A stretch of DNA of 64,000 nucleotides from Chloroflexota bacterium (lineage in GTDB: Bacteria > Chloroflexota > Anaerolineae > Anaerolineales > Villigracilaceae), in contig JACPYX010000021.1 of NCBI GenBank assembly GCA_016195815.1, positions 62,001-126,000 of the forward strand, given 5' to 3'. The notes under the pieces were generated by a model that did not search any database, was not told the DNA's origin, and was given only the letters and a program-made list of their open reading frames with translations. Shown here piece by piece: positions 26,101-35,015 of this stretch (its first letter is position 1; each line of letters begins with the position of its first letter). Made by a program: the position numbers and the translations under genes.

Positions 26101-26712
26101 CAAGCGCGGTTCGAGTTCGGCCATGATGTCGAGCACGCGTTCCAGATTTCGTTGTGTATTTTCGAGACGTTTGAGCGCTTCTTCGCGGCGGACGCGATAC
26201 AGCCCAACGCCCGCGGCTTCTTCGAAGAGACGGCGGCGGTCATCGGCTTTGAGGGCCAACGACGCGTCCACAAGTCCTTGTCCGAGAATCGTATACGTCC
26301 GCTCAGACAAACCGGAGGCGGCCAGCAATTCGTTCATGTCGCGCAGGCGCACCTGCTGACTGTTCAACAAATATTCATTGTGGCCGTCGCGGTAGGCGCG
26401 GCGCGTCATGCCGACTTCGGCAAAGTCAACGGGCAGCCAGTTGGCGGTATTGTCAAAGACAATTTCTGCTGACGCCATGCCTGCCTTCGGGCGATGCTCC
26501 GAGCCGGAGAAAATCATATCTTCGGTCTTTTTGCCGCGCAACAAGGAATAGGATTGTTCGCCCAGCACCCAGCGCAGGGAATCAGCGATATTCGATTTGC
26601 CTGAGCCGTTCGGCCCGACAATCGCGGTAATACCGCTTGAGAACTCGAAGACAGTCCGCGTGGCGAAGGTTTTATATCCGTGCAGTTCGAGAGATTTCAG
26701 GCGAAGTGGCAT
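23104..26712 (-). CDS. smc: Chromosome partition protein SMC
   Basis: A 1202-residue SMC ATPase. The N-terminal head has LKSLELHGYKTFA and Walker A GPNGSGKSN. Two long coiled-coil arms (about 170-500 and 670-1020) flank a hinge near 520-650 with LAGYADGARYLLDAAR and GDTLDAVLLE. The C-terminal head carries the ABC signature LLSGGERSLTAIAL and Walker B VCVMDEVDAMLDEAN. SMC compacts and segregates chromosomes with ScpA/ScpB. It is downstream of rnc on the same strand, an arrangement frequent in many bacteria. Length is normal. Confidence 0.97.
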   Translation of the reverse strand: MPLRLKSLELHGYKTFATRTVFEFSSGITAIVGPNGSGKSNIADSLRWVLGEQSYSLLRGKKTEDMIFSGSEHRPKAGMASAEIVFDNTANWLPVDFAEVGMTRRAYRDGHNEYLLNSQQVRLRDMNELLAASGLSERTYTILGQGLVDASLALKADDRRRLFEEAAGVGLYRVRREEALKRLENTQRNLERVLDIMAELEPRLKSLERQARRSIEYIAAQADLRVLLREWYGFHWHHAQQELNATRETAQMQEGKVHEARAAHLKAQTEYGVFRERLSGLRAQLNAWHRQSSELHSQRESSSRDLAVLDERRRALTNSQAALISEQERAANEEKLARERFSEMEQEAVRLQVEYDEAKAQLANAQAMLQSRQADRSTAEEKLQSARAVINALHAQKAETQARLDELAARLETQKQKLASVQQAIQSAESEVKKLEQNYRAAIETRIEIEGAHRKAEAELEAKKKESARIDSERRAKLEERVVRQAEYSRAQAQLDILAQAEQSLAGYADGARYLLDAARQSRLTARGALSAALDVPAELETAIAAALGDTLDAVLLESNQVEEALLLLESDEAGRAALLPLAQRDSTPLNRSNDSDCIGLASELVKAPEELRAVVNLLLGHTLIARDRSSARRLLTGLPTHARVATLRGEVFRGDGLIIAGKSASVSTLSRPRQKRELTETLAGLNTRLDDLNQAVEQLSNEFSAAQREQSAREDALRKARASFEAAQSAEQKTLIDLEAARRQFDWQKSQSADLQKEISDAENDRERLSASASENEAKSAQAQDDIRLLSSQLSDLSLDEVQEQVSYWNTRVAVMDQSANGAQSRKSERQQTIDRFASQQQEVQARLGEADSSLRELEEERTVLQARERELQSQIEELHALIDPAEKDLETAEQEEKRLQEIEANALRNFSNAERTLGQIQLDQTRRLGALDSLQQRVIDDFGLVSFEYAANVDGPVPLPFEGIVEQLPVVTLIAPELEEQMSQQRARLRRMGPINPDAKKEFDSESERYSFMSTQIHDLRQAETDLRQVIAELDELTRQEFAKTYEAVDKQFRAIFTRLFGGGSARLALTDPDNLVDTGIEIEARLPGRREQGLSLLSGGERSLTAIALVFALLKVSPTPVCVMDEVDAMLDEANVGRFRDLLVDLSKDTQFIIITHNRNTVQAADIIYGVTMGRDSSSQIISLKLDEISDEMLGNSRG

Positions 26713-26751
26713 TGGTTATTGATGGCTCGTTATTCATGATGCGATTTTTTT

Positions 26752-26825
26752 GAACCGCAAAGGGCACGAAGAATGCCAAGAGAAAACATTTTTCTTTGTG
26801 CCCATAGCGATCTTGGCGTTGCAAA
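26752..26825. repeat. Intergenic repeat between rnc and smc
   Basis: GAACCGCAAAGGGCACGAAG at the left, then interleaved inverted arms (GGGCAC with GTGCCC, GCCAAGA with TCTTGGC). The same style of CGCAAAG/CTTCG repeat occurs at 11686-11786. Confidence 0.5.
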
Positions 26826-26830
26826 TTTTC

Positions 26831-27550
26831 TTATTTATAAGATAACCCAAGTGTTTCCAGCGCGGTCTGCGCCGCGACTTGAGCAGCCACCTGTTTGCTC
26901 GGGCCGCTGCCCACGCCATAGGTCTGGTCTTTGATGCGGACTTCAACTTCAAATATTTTGGCATGGTCGGGTCCGTTCGATGAAACGGTCACGTATTTGG
27001 GTGTTCCCAGCTTCTCAGATTGCGCCCATTCCTGGAAGCGGCTTTTCGGATCGTAGATCTCTGCGCGCAAGATCACGCGATCACGCACGCTTTCAAGCAA
27101 TGGCTCCATAAAGTCCTGCGCGGCAGACAGGCCTTGATCCAGATACAAAGCGCCGATAACTGCCTCGAACAACGAACCAAGCAGGCCGTCGCGTCCGCGC
27201 CCGCCCGAAGCGGCCTCGCCGCGTCCCATGCGCATTGCCTGCCCAAGGTCCAGGCGACGAGCGAACTCTGCTAACTGTTCGTTGCGAACGAGAGCGGAGC
27301 GCATGCGGGTCAGATCACCTTCGGGCAATTCCGGGCAGTGATGATAGACCCACGCGCCCACGATAAAGTCCAGGACTGCATCGCCGAGAAATTCGAGCCG
27401 CTCATTATCTTCAAGCGCGCTCGGATTCTCATTGATGTAGGAACGATGCGTGAGAGCGCGTGCCAGCAGAGACAGATTTTTAAAAGACAGCCCCAGCCGT
27501 CCTGCCAATTCGGCAGGAGTCTCCGGCAGGCTCACATCATAGGTCGTCAA
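26831..27550 (-). CDS. rnc: Ribonuclease III
   Basis: A 239-residue double-strand-specific RNase that processes rRNA precursors and structured mRNAs. The catalytic signature NERLEFLGDAVLDFIV lies at about 45-60, with the second acidic cluster at LGSLFEAVIGALYLDQG. The double-stranded RNA-binding domain fills the last ~75 residues (SRFQEWAQSEKLGTPKYV to AAQVAAQTALETLG). Translation begins at a TTG (27550) five bases after GGAGG; no ATG fits. The rnc-smc order suggests co-transcription across the 118-base repeat-bearing gap. Confidence 0.96.
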   Translation of the reverse strand: MTTYDVSLPETPAELAGRLGLSFKNLSLLARALTHRSYINENPSALEDNERLEFLGDAVLDFIVGAWVYHHCPELPEGDLTRMRSALVRNEQLAEFARRLDLGQAMRMGRGEAASGGRGRDGLLGSLFEAVIGALYLDQGLSAAQDFMEPLLESVRDRVILRAEIYDPKSRFQEWAQSEKLGTPKYVTVSSNGPDHAKIFEVEVRIKDQTYGVGSGPSKQVAAQVAAQTALETLGLSYK

Positions 27551-27715
27551 GGGAACCTCCCTGGAACTCAGGGAGCGCCAGAGCCTTATCCTTAAGGCAC
27601 TTGCGGTCCATCAGTTCCAATAAAATTTGATTAGCGCACCTATTCTAACCTGAATTCCATAAGCGGGCAAAGATTTAAGATACAATCACTGAAATCTTTT
27701 TTGGAGGCCTTTTTG

Positions 27716-28654
27716 TTGAACGACGCCATTAGCAACGAAACACGTTTTTTACATGCCATCGAAATGGGATTGGGGGCCTGGGCTTGGGGCGATAGAGTGG
27801 TCTGGCAATATGGACGCGGCTATACTGATGAGGATATTCGCCAGGCGTTTCAGACTTCCATCGCAGAGGGAGTCCGTTTTATTGACACTGCCGAAGTCTA
27901 CGGCTCGGGCCGCTCCGAACGGCTGACGGGGCAGTTTGTTAAGGAGACCGATCAGCCTGTTTTGATCGCCACGAAATTCTTTCCCATGCCATGGCGCTTG
28001 ACAAAGAACTCCATCCGTGCGGCTCTCACGCGCAGCCTTGAGCGCCTCGGTGTTGAGACCGTTGACCTGTATCAAATTCACTGGCCGAGTCCGCTCTTAA
28101 GCCCTGAAACTGCAATGGAAGGGATGTCCATCTGCGTGGAAAAGGGCATGACGCGCACTGTGGGCATATCCAACTTCGATCAGTCGGCGATGTTGCGCGC
28201 CTACTCGACCTTGTCCCGGCACAACATCCCGCTGGCATCGAACCAGGTACATTTCAGCTTGCTTAATCGAACCGTTGAAAAGAACGGACTGCTGGCGCGC
28301 TGTAAAGAATTGGGGGTGCGGTTGATTGCTTATAGTCCGCTCGAGATGGGAATGCTGACCGGCAAATATACATCTGAAAATCCTCCCACAGGAACACGCG
28401 GCGCATCTTATGGAAACTTGCTCAAGAAAATCGTCCCCTTGCTCAAATTGATGACAGAGATCGGACAAGACCACGGCGGTAAAAGCAACTCGCAAGTTGC
28501 ATTGAACTGGTGTATTTGCAAGGAAACAATGCCCATTCCGGGCGCAAAAAACGCAGCGCAGGCCTATCAAAATGCAGGCGCGCTGGGTTGGAAATTAACA
28601 GCGGACGAAGTTGCAAAACTTGACGAAGCAAGCGACGAAGTTGTAAAACAATAG
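27716..28654 (+). CDS. Aldo/keto reductase
   Basis: About 312 residues. The start is placed at a TTG at 27716 (27713 is also TTG) because GGAGG lies at 27703-27707. AKR features: the substrate/cofactor region GVRFIDTAEVYGSGRSE with catalytic Asp and Tyr, the Lys in VLIATKFFP, the His in DLYQIHWP, and NADPH-binding SNFDQSAMLRA and IPGAKNAAQA near the end. It belongs to the large bacterial AKR group that resembles pyridoxal or plant-type reductases. The physiological substrate is unknown. It appears to be a single-gene unit. Confidence 0.9.
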   Translation: MNDAISNETRFLHAIEMGLGAWAWGDRVVWQYGRGYTDEDIRQAFQTSIAEGVRFIDTAEVYGSGRSERLTGQFVKETDQPVLIATKFFPMPWRLTKNSIRAALTRSLERLGVETVDLYQIHWPSPLLSPETAMEGMSICVEKGMTRTVGISNFDQSAMLRAYSTLSRHNIPLASNQVHFSLLNRTVEKNGLLARCKELGVRLIAYSPLEMGMLTGKYTSENPPTGTRGASYGNLLKKIVPLLKLMTEIGQDHGGKSNSQVALNWCICKETMPIPGAKNAAQAYQNAGALGWKLTADEVAKLDEASDEVVKQ

Positions 28655-28659
28655 ATATA

Positions 28660-29511
28660 TCAGCCAAGATTTCCGTGCTCGGATTCAAACACATGCGATT
28701 GCATGTTGGCAATCCATTGCTTGCCCTCCTGAGTCAGGCGCAGGTAAGCCAGCGCATCTTGAATATACGGGCTGACCTGTTCCCAGTAAAAACGGGAGTA
28801 TTTCGCGCGAATATCTTCCGGACTCTTGTACCCATATTTTTCATTTGCGCCGATCTCCTGGAATTCATAAAACAAGGCGGGAGCTTTACGAAGCTGGCCG
28901 GGATCTCCAAGCTGGCCGATGAAATCCGCGGCCCGCACCAAACCGCCGTAGCTCTTAGTATCTTTATATAAATCCCCGTCGGGTGACGGAAACCGTGTGA
29001 CTTCAATAAAAGATGCGATCAGGTCGGCATCTAAAGCCTTGTTCATTTCTTTGAGCAACGAGCCGCCAAAACGTTCGCGGACATAGAGTTTGCTGCGATC
29101 TACATGATAAGGTGTGAGGACGATATCTGTTCCGCCGGGCGGAAGCACTGCAACTTCCGTGCCGATGCCTGTTGCAAAAACATCCCTGGTATCGTTTTTA
29201 CACACGCCTTTGACATAGCCAATATCATGACACAATAGCGCAATCACAAAATGCATCCAATCGCGCGGCGAGACGCCTCCCTCCCGCAGGTGTTTTCCGT
29301 CAATAATAGCCAATCCCGCCAGGGTAACCATGATCGTATGTTCGACATCATGATATAGCGCATCGGAGTTACTGATATTCTCCAATACCAGCCTGCCAGA
29401 CCAGGAGACGATATCGCCAAACTCCCGATCCAGATTGGTGTACATTTTCTGGTATGCCTTCTGGAGTTGCTCCACAAAGGTTTCGATCATGATCTGCCGC
29501 CAATTCAACAT
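28660..29511 (-). CDS. HD-domain metal-dependent phosphohydrolase
   Basis: A 283-residue protein. The HD motifs are HDVEHTIMVTLAGL (His, with upstream YH) and ALLCHDIGYVKG (His-Asp), and a downstream Asp/His in TPYHVDRSKLYV. Proteins of this sort hydrolyse nucleotides or cyclic nucleotides. No signal peptide or membrane segment was seen. The start at 29511 has GAGGAA upstream; an internal ATG at 29490 is less well placed. It converges with the aldo/keto reductase, whose stop is 6 bases away. Confidence 0.75.
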   Translation of the reverse strand: MLNWRQIMIETFVEQLQKAYQKMYTNLDREFGDIVSWSGRLVLENISNSDALYHDVEHTIMVTLAGLAIIDGKHLREGGVSPRDWMHFVIALLCHDIGYVKGVCKNDTRDVFATGIGTEVAVLPPGGTDIVLTPYHVDRSKLYVRERFGGSLLKEMNKALDADLIASFIEVTRFPSPDGDLYKDTKSYGGLVRAADFIGQLGDPGQLRKAPALFYEFQEIGANEKYGYKSPEDIRAKYSRFYWEQVSPYIQDALAYLRLTQEGKQWIANMQSHVFESEHGNLG

Positions 29512-29885
29512 CGGTAAATTCCTCAGCTTTGAAAGATAACCATAAATTCAGATTATCTTGAGTTTAGCAGATGTCCTCATTTGAGGCAACCACACGAAAG
29601 ACATACTCATTGAGCGGACGCCCGTATCGGAAAGGCGCAGCCCATTTGGCCGCCGCGTTGCTGGCGTGGTTTTACACACAACAAAACGCCTTATTGGCGG
29701 ATCAGTCGGAATGAGTTTTCCAACACTTCCGAAGTTTTTGAAAGTCTGATAGAATACTAACGTAAGCCGAAATCCTTCGACCAAATCAGGACAAGCCTCG
29801 GCCACCCACGGTCGGGGTTTTATATCGCAACAATGCCGCCCTTGCTTGATGAAGGGCGGCTCTTTATGAAAAGAAAAGGTAAGTA
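29512..29885 (+). promoter_or_regulatory. Long typA leader region with two consecutive hairpins
   Basis: This 374-base gap holds no convincing gene. Near its end are two stems: 29796-29803 with 29810-29817 (CCTCGGCC arm, followed by TTTT) and a perfect 9-bp stem 29835-29843 with 29852-29860 (GCCGCCCTT arm). The first resembles an attenuator; the second lies 25 bases before the typA start. The left two thirds show nothing recognisable. Confidence 0.45.
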
Positions 29886-31742
29886 ATGCAAATCGAACGA
29901 ACCGATCTCCGCAACATCGCCATTATCGCTCACGTTGATCACGGCAAGACCACCCTGGTGGATGGCCTGCTGCGCCAGGCTCACACCTTCCGCGACAACC
30001 AACATGTCGAAGAGCGCGTCATGGATTCCAACGATCTCGAACGCGAGCGCGGCATTACCATTCTCGCCAAGAACACCGCCATTGTCGTCCCCGATTCTCG
30101 TACCGGTAAGCAAGTCAAGATTAACATTGTTGACACCCCCGGCCATGCCGATTTCGGCGGCGAAGTTGAGCGCGTCATGAACATGGTGGATGGCGTGCTC
30201 CTGCTCGTGGACGCCGCCGAGGGTCCCATGCCGCAGACCCGTTTTGTGCTCAAGAAAGCGCTTCAAATGGGACACAAGGCGGTCGTCGTCATCAATAAGG
30301 TTGACCGTAAGGACGCCGAGCCATCGCGTGTGCTGAACGAAACTTTTGACTTATTCATCGAACTCGGCGCAAGCGAGGAGCAGGCCGACTTCCCCGTTGT
30401 TTACGCCCAGGCGACAGCCGCCAAAGCGGGTCTCACTCCAGACCTGAGTCCGAATCTCCAGCCTCTGTTCGACGTGATCCTCCAACACATTCCCGCGCCG
30501 AAAGTTGATCCTGATGCGCCCCTGCAAGTCCTCATCACCACCCTCGGCTATGATGATTACCGCGGCGTGACCGCTGTTGGGCGCGTCTTTGCCGGGACAA
30601 TCAAGGTCGGGCAAAAATTAGCGCGCCTTAAACTGGATGGCGAGAACCTGCCCGAAACCGCGCGTTATCTTTATGTTCATCAAGGTTTGAACAAGGTTGA
30701 AGCCGCGGAAGTCCGGGCTGGCGAAATCATCGCCCTGGCCGGGCTTGAAGGAATCGCCATCGGCGAGACTCTGGCCGACCCGGCCAACCCGCTTGCATTG
30801 CCGACCATCAAGGTCGAAGAGCCGACCGTCCGCATGACGTTTGGTGTCAATACTTCGCCCTTCTCTGGCAAAGAGGGCAAGTGGGGCACATCCCGCAAGT
30901 TGAGAGAACGCCTATATGACGAACTCCGCACCAATGTCGCGTTAAGAGTCGAAGACACTCCGTCCGCTGAAACGTTCCTCGTTTCCGGTCGCGGTGAATT
31001 GCATCTCGGCATCCTGATCGAGACCATGCGCCGCGAAGGCTATGAGTTTATGGTCTCGCGTCCAGAAGTGATCTATCGTAAAGCCGAAGATGGCTCCCTG
31101 CTCGAACCTTTTGAAGAGGTTCACATCGAGACCAGTTCCGAGACGGTCGGGCGCGTGGTCGAAATGTTGGGATCGCGGCGCGGCAAAATGATGAATATGG
31201 AAGATACAGGCGATGGACATATGCGCCTGACCTATGTGGCCCCGACGCGCGGCCTGCTCGGTTTTCGTTATCAATTCTTGACAGCGACGCGCGGTGCGGG
31301 CGTCATGCATTCGATCTTTCACGGCTATGATGAAATGGCCGGGGCGATGGCCGTTCGTTCGAATGGCTCGCTGGTGGCAATGGAAGCGGGCGATACCACC
31401 GCGTACGCTTTGAAGAATGCCGAAGAACGCGGCACGTTATTTCTTGGTCCGGGCGTGGCCGTTTATGAGGGCATGGTCATCGGCGAGAATGCGCGCCCCG
31501 GCGACATGCCGATCAATGTCTGCAAGAAAAAACATCTGACCAATATTCGTTCCGCCGGCGCCGACATGGAAATCCGCCTCACGCCGCCCAGACAAATGAG
31601 TCTCGACGAGGCAGTTGAATACCTCGCTGAGGACGAACTGCTCGAAGTCACTCCCGAGTCATACCGCATCCGCAAACGCATTCTTAATACAGATGAACGC
31701 GGAAAGCAGTCGAAGAAGGCAAAAGAAGCGCTGGAAGAATAA
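29886..31742 (+). CDS. typA: Ribosome-associated GTPase TypA/BipA
   Basis: A 618-residue translational GTPase. The G motifs are G1 [10 protein letters not shown] (residues 15-24), G2 region ERGITI, G3 [12 protein letters not shown] and G4 [12 protein letters not shown]-like domains II, III and V follow, and the BipA-specific C-terminal domain includes [19 protein letters not shown] and [11 protein letters not shown]. TypA binds the 70S ribosome and aids 50S assembly and stress adaptation. The start follows a two-hairpin leader, and a strong terminator follows the stop. Confidence 0.97.
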   Translation: MQIERTDLRNIAIIAHVDHGKTTLVDGLLRQAHTFRDNQHVEERVMDSNDLERERGITILAKNTAIVVPDSRTGKQVKINIVDTPGHADFGGEVERVMNMVDGVLLLVDAAEGPMPQTRFVLKKALQMGHKAVVVINKVDRKDAEPSRVLNETFDLFIELGASEEQADFPVVYAQATAAKAGLTPDLSPNLQPLFDVILQHIPAPKVDPDAPLQVLITTLGYDDYRGVTAVGRVFAGTIKVGQKLARLKLDGENLPETARYLYVHQGLNKVEAAEVRAGEIIALAGLEGIAIGETLADPANPLALPTIKVEEPTVRMTFGVNTSPFSGKEGKWGTSRKLRERLYDELRTNVALRVEDTPSAETFLVSGRGELHLGILIETMRREGYEFMVSRPEVIYRKAEDGSLLEPFEEVHIETSSETVGRVVEMLGSRRGKMMNMEDTGDGHMRLTYVAPTRGLLGFRYQFLTATRGAGVMHSIFHGYDEMAGAMAVRSNGSLVAMEAGDTTAYALKNAEERGTLFLGPGVAVYEGMVIGENARPGDMPINVCKKKHLTNIRSAGADMEIRLTPPRQMSLDEAVEYLAEDELLEVTPESYRIRKRILNTDERGKQSKKAKEALEE

Positions 31743-31746
31743 AAGC

Positions 31747-31779
31747 AAAAGGTCTCGCAGAAAAACTGCGAGACCTTTT
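31747..31779 (+). terminator. Rho-independent terminator of typA
   Basis: A 14-bp perfect stem (AAAAGGTCTCGCAG with CTGCGAGACCTTTT) and a 5-base A loop, followed by a T-rich end. Confidence 0.93.
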
Positions 31780-31788
31780 TGTGACATC

Positions 31789-31877
31789 TTATTGCGAGGG
31801 ATTCTTTTCCCGAAGCAATCTTCGCATTCGATCAATGGGAGATTGCTTCGACAGTAGAGCGCCGTCGCGCAATGACG
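31789..31877. repeat. Dispersed palindromic element, copy A (ATTGCGAG...CGCAATGAC)
   Basis: It shares end motifs and the internal GAAGCAATCT/AGATTGCTTC inverted pair with the copies at 50569-50687, 52220-52302 and 52975-53079. It lies between the typA terminator and a convergent lipoprotein gene. No ORF is present within it. Confidence 0.75.
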
Positions 31878-31884
31878 TTTGTTC

Positions 31885-32634
31885 TTACTGGCATGAGAAA
31901 CTGGCGGTTCGCCTCTGCGATACGCCCGCCGTATTGTAGGCTTCGATGTAGTAGGTCAGTGTGCTGCCATAAGTGATATTTGTGATGTCGGTATAAGCGC
32001 TCGAATTGGCCGGCAGGTCGGCGATCATCGTATCGAAGCGATATACGCGATAACCGTTTTCATTATTTGCGGTATCGCTCCAGGATAAATTGGTTGTTAC
32101 GCTTGTGCCGCCATTTGTGCACGTGAAGTTGTAAAATAAACTTCCAGGCCGCGATGGCACATCTGCTTTCGCCGCTTCCGGCGTGACTTCCGGCAGGTCT
32201 GCATAACTCCCGCTGGCTGTCGCAGATTGGCCTGAAATCCAGCAAGTCCCGTTGCCATTTGGAGTTTTAATCAGCCAATAGTTATCCGCTGTATCTTTTC
32301 CGACAATCTCCGCCTTCACCCCGGCTGATGCAGACGTAATAATCTCATAATCTATGCCCGGACCGCTGCGGCAATTCGCCGCTTCGTTTACGACGAGCAT
32401 CGGCGTGGCAAATGTCGGCGTAACCGCCGCGGGAGATGCAAAAACAGCGGTGGCGGTGTTTGCGATCAAACCTTCGGAAGTGGGCAGTCCCTGCGCCGAT
32501 AACGTTTGCGCCACAATGGTCGCTGCGGCATCGCGCGGGCTTAATGGCAACGGCGCTTGAGCGCCGATATTACAGGCCAGGCTGATCATAAGTAACGCAG
32601 TAAAAAAGATCCAAATCGCTTTCCGTGATTTCAT
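31885..32634 (-). CDS. Lipoprotein with SH3-like and fibronectin type III-like domains
   Basis: A 249-residue exported protein. The signal peptide ends in the lipobox ISLAC (Cys21). A Pro/Ala/Thr-rich linker runs to about residue 75. A bacterial SH3 domain spans about 80-145 (ANCRSGPGIDYEIITSASAG, then WISGQ), a module that often binds wall peptides. The last ~90 residues (TNLSWSDTANNENGYRVYRFD... TLTYYIEAYNTAG) look like a fibronectin type III domain. The start overlaps the stop of the flavin reductase gene by four bases, so they are translationally coupled. Confidence 0.82.
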   Translation of the reverse strand: MKSRKAIWIFFTALLMISLACNIGAQAPLPLSPRDAAATIVAQTLSAQGLPTSEGLIANTATAVFASPAAVTPTFATPMLVVNEAANCRSGPGIDYEIITSASAGVKAEIVGKDTADNYWLIKTPNGNGTCWISGQSATASGSYADLPEVTPEAAKADVPSRPGSLFYNFTCTNGGTSVTTNLSWSDTANNENGYRVYRFDTMIADLPANSSAYTDITNITYGSTLTYYIEAYNTAGVSQRRTASFSCQ

Positions 32635-33266
32635 TTCTCTCTCTCCTGAATTTCCGGCTTTGGTCGTTCCATCTCGAACAAGTCAGTCACTCTCGTATAA
32701 TAGTTGCCCACCAGCCTGCCAACGGGTCTCAACGCAGACAAATTGATCTTATCCGCGCCTTGCAAAACTTTTTCGTCCACATGAATATGGATGACCGTGC
32801 CGATGACGACGAATCCGCCGCCCGGCTCGCGGTTGATCTCCACGATCTGATTCAACTTGCACTCGAAATGTATCGGCGCCTTCCGGACCCTCGGCGGGCT
32901 GACCGTTAAACTGGGCGCGGTCTCCAGCCCGGTGATTTCAAACTCGTTCCACTCTGGTGGCGCTTCCACCGATGTGGCATTCATTTCGTTGACCAATTCC
33001 TCGCCGAAGATGTTGACTACGAATTCGCCGGTCGCACGCACATTGTTCAGCGAATCTTTTGGCTCTGCGTTGATCGAGCGGATCATTGGACAGAATAACA
33101 CCGTCGGCGGGTTGGCGCACACCACGTTGAAAAATGAAAACGGTGCAAGGTTTGGCCTGCCGTCCATGTTCAGAGTTGATATCCAACCGATGGGACGCGG
33201 TAATACGGAACCGGTCAGGATTTTGTAGATGGATTTCCAGGGAAGCGATGAGGGTGTTATTTCCAT
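32631..33266 (-). CDS. Flavin reductase domain protein (flavoredoxin-like)
   Basis: A 211-residue FMN-binding split-barrel protein. The N-terminal YKILTGSVLPRPIGWIST and the central LAPFSFFNVVCANPPTVLFCP match the flavin reductase-like family, as does GEFVVNIFGEELVNEMNATS. It probably binds FMN and transfers electrons or reduces a small substrate. The gene shares an ATGA overlap with the downstream SH3 lipoprotein, an odd partner. It lies downstream of an HD-GYP gene in the same orientation. Confidence 0.88.
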   Translation of the reverse strand: MEITPSSLPWKSIYKILTGSVLPRPIGWISTLNMDGRPNLAPFSFFNVVCANPPTVLFCPMIRSINAEPKDSLNNVRATGEFVVNIFGEELVNEMNATSVEAPPEWNEFEITGLETAPSLTVSPPRVRKAPIHFECKLNQIVEINREPGGGFVVIGTVIHIHVDEKVLQGADKINLSALRPVGRLVGNYYTRVTDLFEMERPKPEIQEREK

Positions 33267-33278
33267 TTTTTATTGTAT

Positions 33279-33836
33279 TCAAATCCGGGCAGGATTCATT
33301 TTGAAGAAAACCTTGAGAAAATCCGAATCGAATTTTTGCTCTTCTTCATACATGAGCCTGCGGGCTTCTTCGTGCGTGAAGGCAGGACGGTAAACGCGGT
33401 CAGTAATCAATGCATCATACGTGTCGGAGATTCGCAGGACGCGCGCTTCGAACGGAATTTGACCGCCTTTGATTTTGTGCGGATATCCGGTTCCATCAAA
33501 GTTTTCATGATGATGCAGGATCGCAAGATGGATGACTGGATCGAGCGCCAGGTTCTTTATTAAGTCCGAGCCGAGGGTCGTATGTTGTTGAACCATGCCA
33601 TATTCGGCTTCGGTGTAGCGGCCAGGCTTGTTCACAATGAAATCATTGATGGCGATCTTGCCAATGTCGTGAATTTTGGCCGCAAACTCCAGCGTTTCCA
33701 CCTGCTTTGCGGGCAGGCCGATTTTCCGCGCCAAAGCAGTAGCCAAAACGGCCACGTGATTCGAGTGTCCCCTGGCATGTGGATCATGCAGGCCAAGCAG
33801 ATGAGTGAAAAAAAGCGTGAGGTTATTATTCTCCAT
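33279..33836 (-). CDS. Stand-alone HD-GYP phosphodiesterase domain protein
   Basis: A 185-residue protein that is essentially one HD-GYP domain. Visible motifs are HDIGKIAI (HD), HHENFDGTGYPH (the GYP motif as HHE-x2-DGTGYP), GGQIPFEARVLRISDTYDAL and TDRVYR. The family hydrolyses cyclic di-GMP. No sensor domain is attached, so it may act with a partner. The start overlaps the end of hmgA by 11 bases, placing it at the end of the tyrosine-catabolism transcript. Confidence 0.88.
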   Translation of the reverse strand: MENNNLTLFFTHLLGLHDPHARGHSNHVAVLATALARKIGLPAKQVETLEFAAKIHDIGKIAINDFIVNKPGRYTEAEYGMVQQHTTLGSDLIKNLALDPVIHLAILHHHENFDGTGYPHKIKGGQIPFEARVLRISDTYDALITDRVYRPAFTHEEARRLMYEEEQKFDSDFLKVFFKMNPARI

Positions 33837-34992
33837 TGCCTTCCAGCCAGCTTGCCATATATTCTTTCTTCTCCATCTCCACTGCCTGCTTCGTGAGATT
33901 CAATGGATAAAACGTATCCACCATCACGGCTAATTCAGTGGTTTCCTTTTTGCCGATGCTGGCTTCCGTCATGCCGGGCTGCGGACCATGCGGCAGGCCG
34001 TATGGATGCAGGCTGATGTCATATTTATCAATTCCCTTGCGCGACATGAAATTCCCCTCGGCGTAATAAATGACTTCATCCGAATTAACGTTGGAATGAT
34101 TATACGGCGCGGGAATGGCTTCGGGATGATAGTCGAACAGGCGAGGCACAAAGGAACACACTACAAAGTTGTGCGCCTGGAATGTTTGATGGGCGGGCGG
34201 CGGCTGATGCACCCGGCCTGTGATCGGCTCGAAATCTTCGATGTTGAATATCCACGGATACAAGTAACCGTCCCATCCGACCACATCAAATGGATGGTGA
34301 TCCAGCAGGTGACGCGACAATCTGTCCCGCACCTTTACGCGGACCTCGAACTGGCCGCGCTCGGTATGCGTCTCCAACTCTGACGGCAGGCGGATATCGC
34401 GCTCGGAATAAGGCGCGTGTTCCAGCAATTGACCATAGTCGTTGCGATAGCGTTTCGGCGCCTCGATCTGTGACGGGCATTCGATGGTGAAGAAGCGCGC
34501 CTCTTTGCCTTCGATCAGCATCTGCCAGGTTGTGCCAAACGGAATGACAATATAATCACCCGCCCGAAATGCCAGATTGCCGAACTGGCTTTTCAACATT
34601 CCTTTGCCCTCATGAACGTACCATGTTTCGTACGCCTGTGCGTTGCGGTAAAAATAGTCCATGCTTTTCGAAGGCCGCGCCACGCCCAGGATCACGTCGT
34701 TATTGCCGAGCAGTGGAATGCGCGCCGAAACGGGATCCGCTCCGAGCGGGGTTTGAAGCGTTTTGAAGGCGCGGTGACGAATGGGGCCGAAGTCCGCATA
34801 TTCTGGTTTGGCGGAACCCAGGTCTTCGGTCTGCGTCACGCGCGGCGGCAGGAAGTGATGGTAGAGAATGGATTGGATGGATGAAAATCCCTCCAGCCCC
34901 ATCAGTTCTTCACGATAAAGTTTGCCATCCTGTTTTTTGAATTGAGTATGACGTTTGTGGGGGATTGCGCCGAGTTTGTGATAAAAGGGCAT
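33826..34992 (-). CDS. hmgA: Homogentisate 1,2-dioxygenase
   Basis: A 388-residue non-haem iron dioxygenase that opens the homogentisate ring to maleylacetoacetate. The Fe ligands fit the C-terminal cupin: NHSNVNSDEVIYYAEGNF with SLHPYGLPHGPQPG, and DHHPFDVVGWDGYLYPWIFN is highly characteristic. The protein is shorter than the ~430 residues of eukaryotic and proteobacterial enzymes, as usual for this bacterial subgroup. It lies downstream of hppD and a FAH-family gene, so the set would degrade tyrosine through homogentisate. Molecular oxygen is required, noteworthy beside anaerobic nifJ. Confidence 0.9.
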   Translation of the reverse strand: MPFYHKLGAIPHKRHTQFKKQDGKLYREELMGLEGFSSIQSILYHHFLPPRVTQTEDLGSAKPEYADFGPIRHRAFKTLQTPLGADPVSARIPLLGNNDVILGVARPSKSMDYFYRNAQAYETWYVHEGKGMLKSQFGNLAFRAGDYIVIPFGTTWQMLIEGKEARFFTIECPSQIEAPKRYRNDYGQLLEHAPYSERDIRLPSELETHTERGQFEVRVKVRDRLSRHLLDHHPFDVVGWDGYLYPWIFNIEDFEPITGRVHQPPPAHQTFQAHNFVVCSFVPRLFDYHPEAIPAPYNHSNVNSDEVIYYAEGNFMSRKGIDKYDISLHPYGLPHGPQPGMTEASIGKKETTELAVMVDTFYPLNLTKQAVEMEKKEYMASWLEGNGE

Positions 34993-35015
34993 TTGTTCCT
35001 CCGTTGTTCGGTCTG

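Noticed and set aside
27551-27700. Possible tRNA or short gene upstream of rnc
   Set aside because: No cloverleaf or start codon with a ribosome site was found; only short inverted stretches.
29548-29805. Minus-strand ORF in the typA leader gap
   Set aside because: No initiation site, no domain, and the sequence is better explained as leader.
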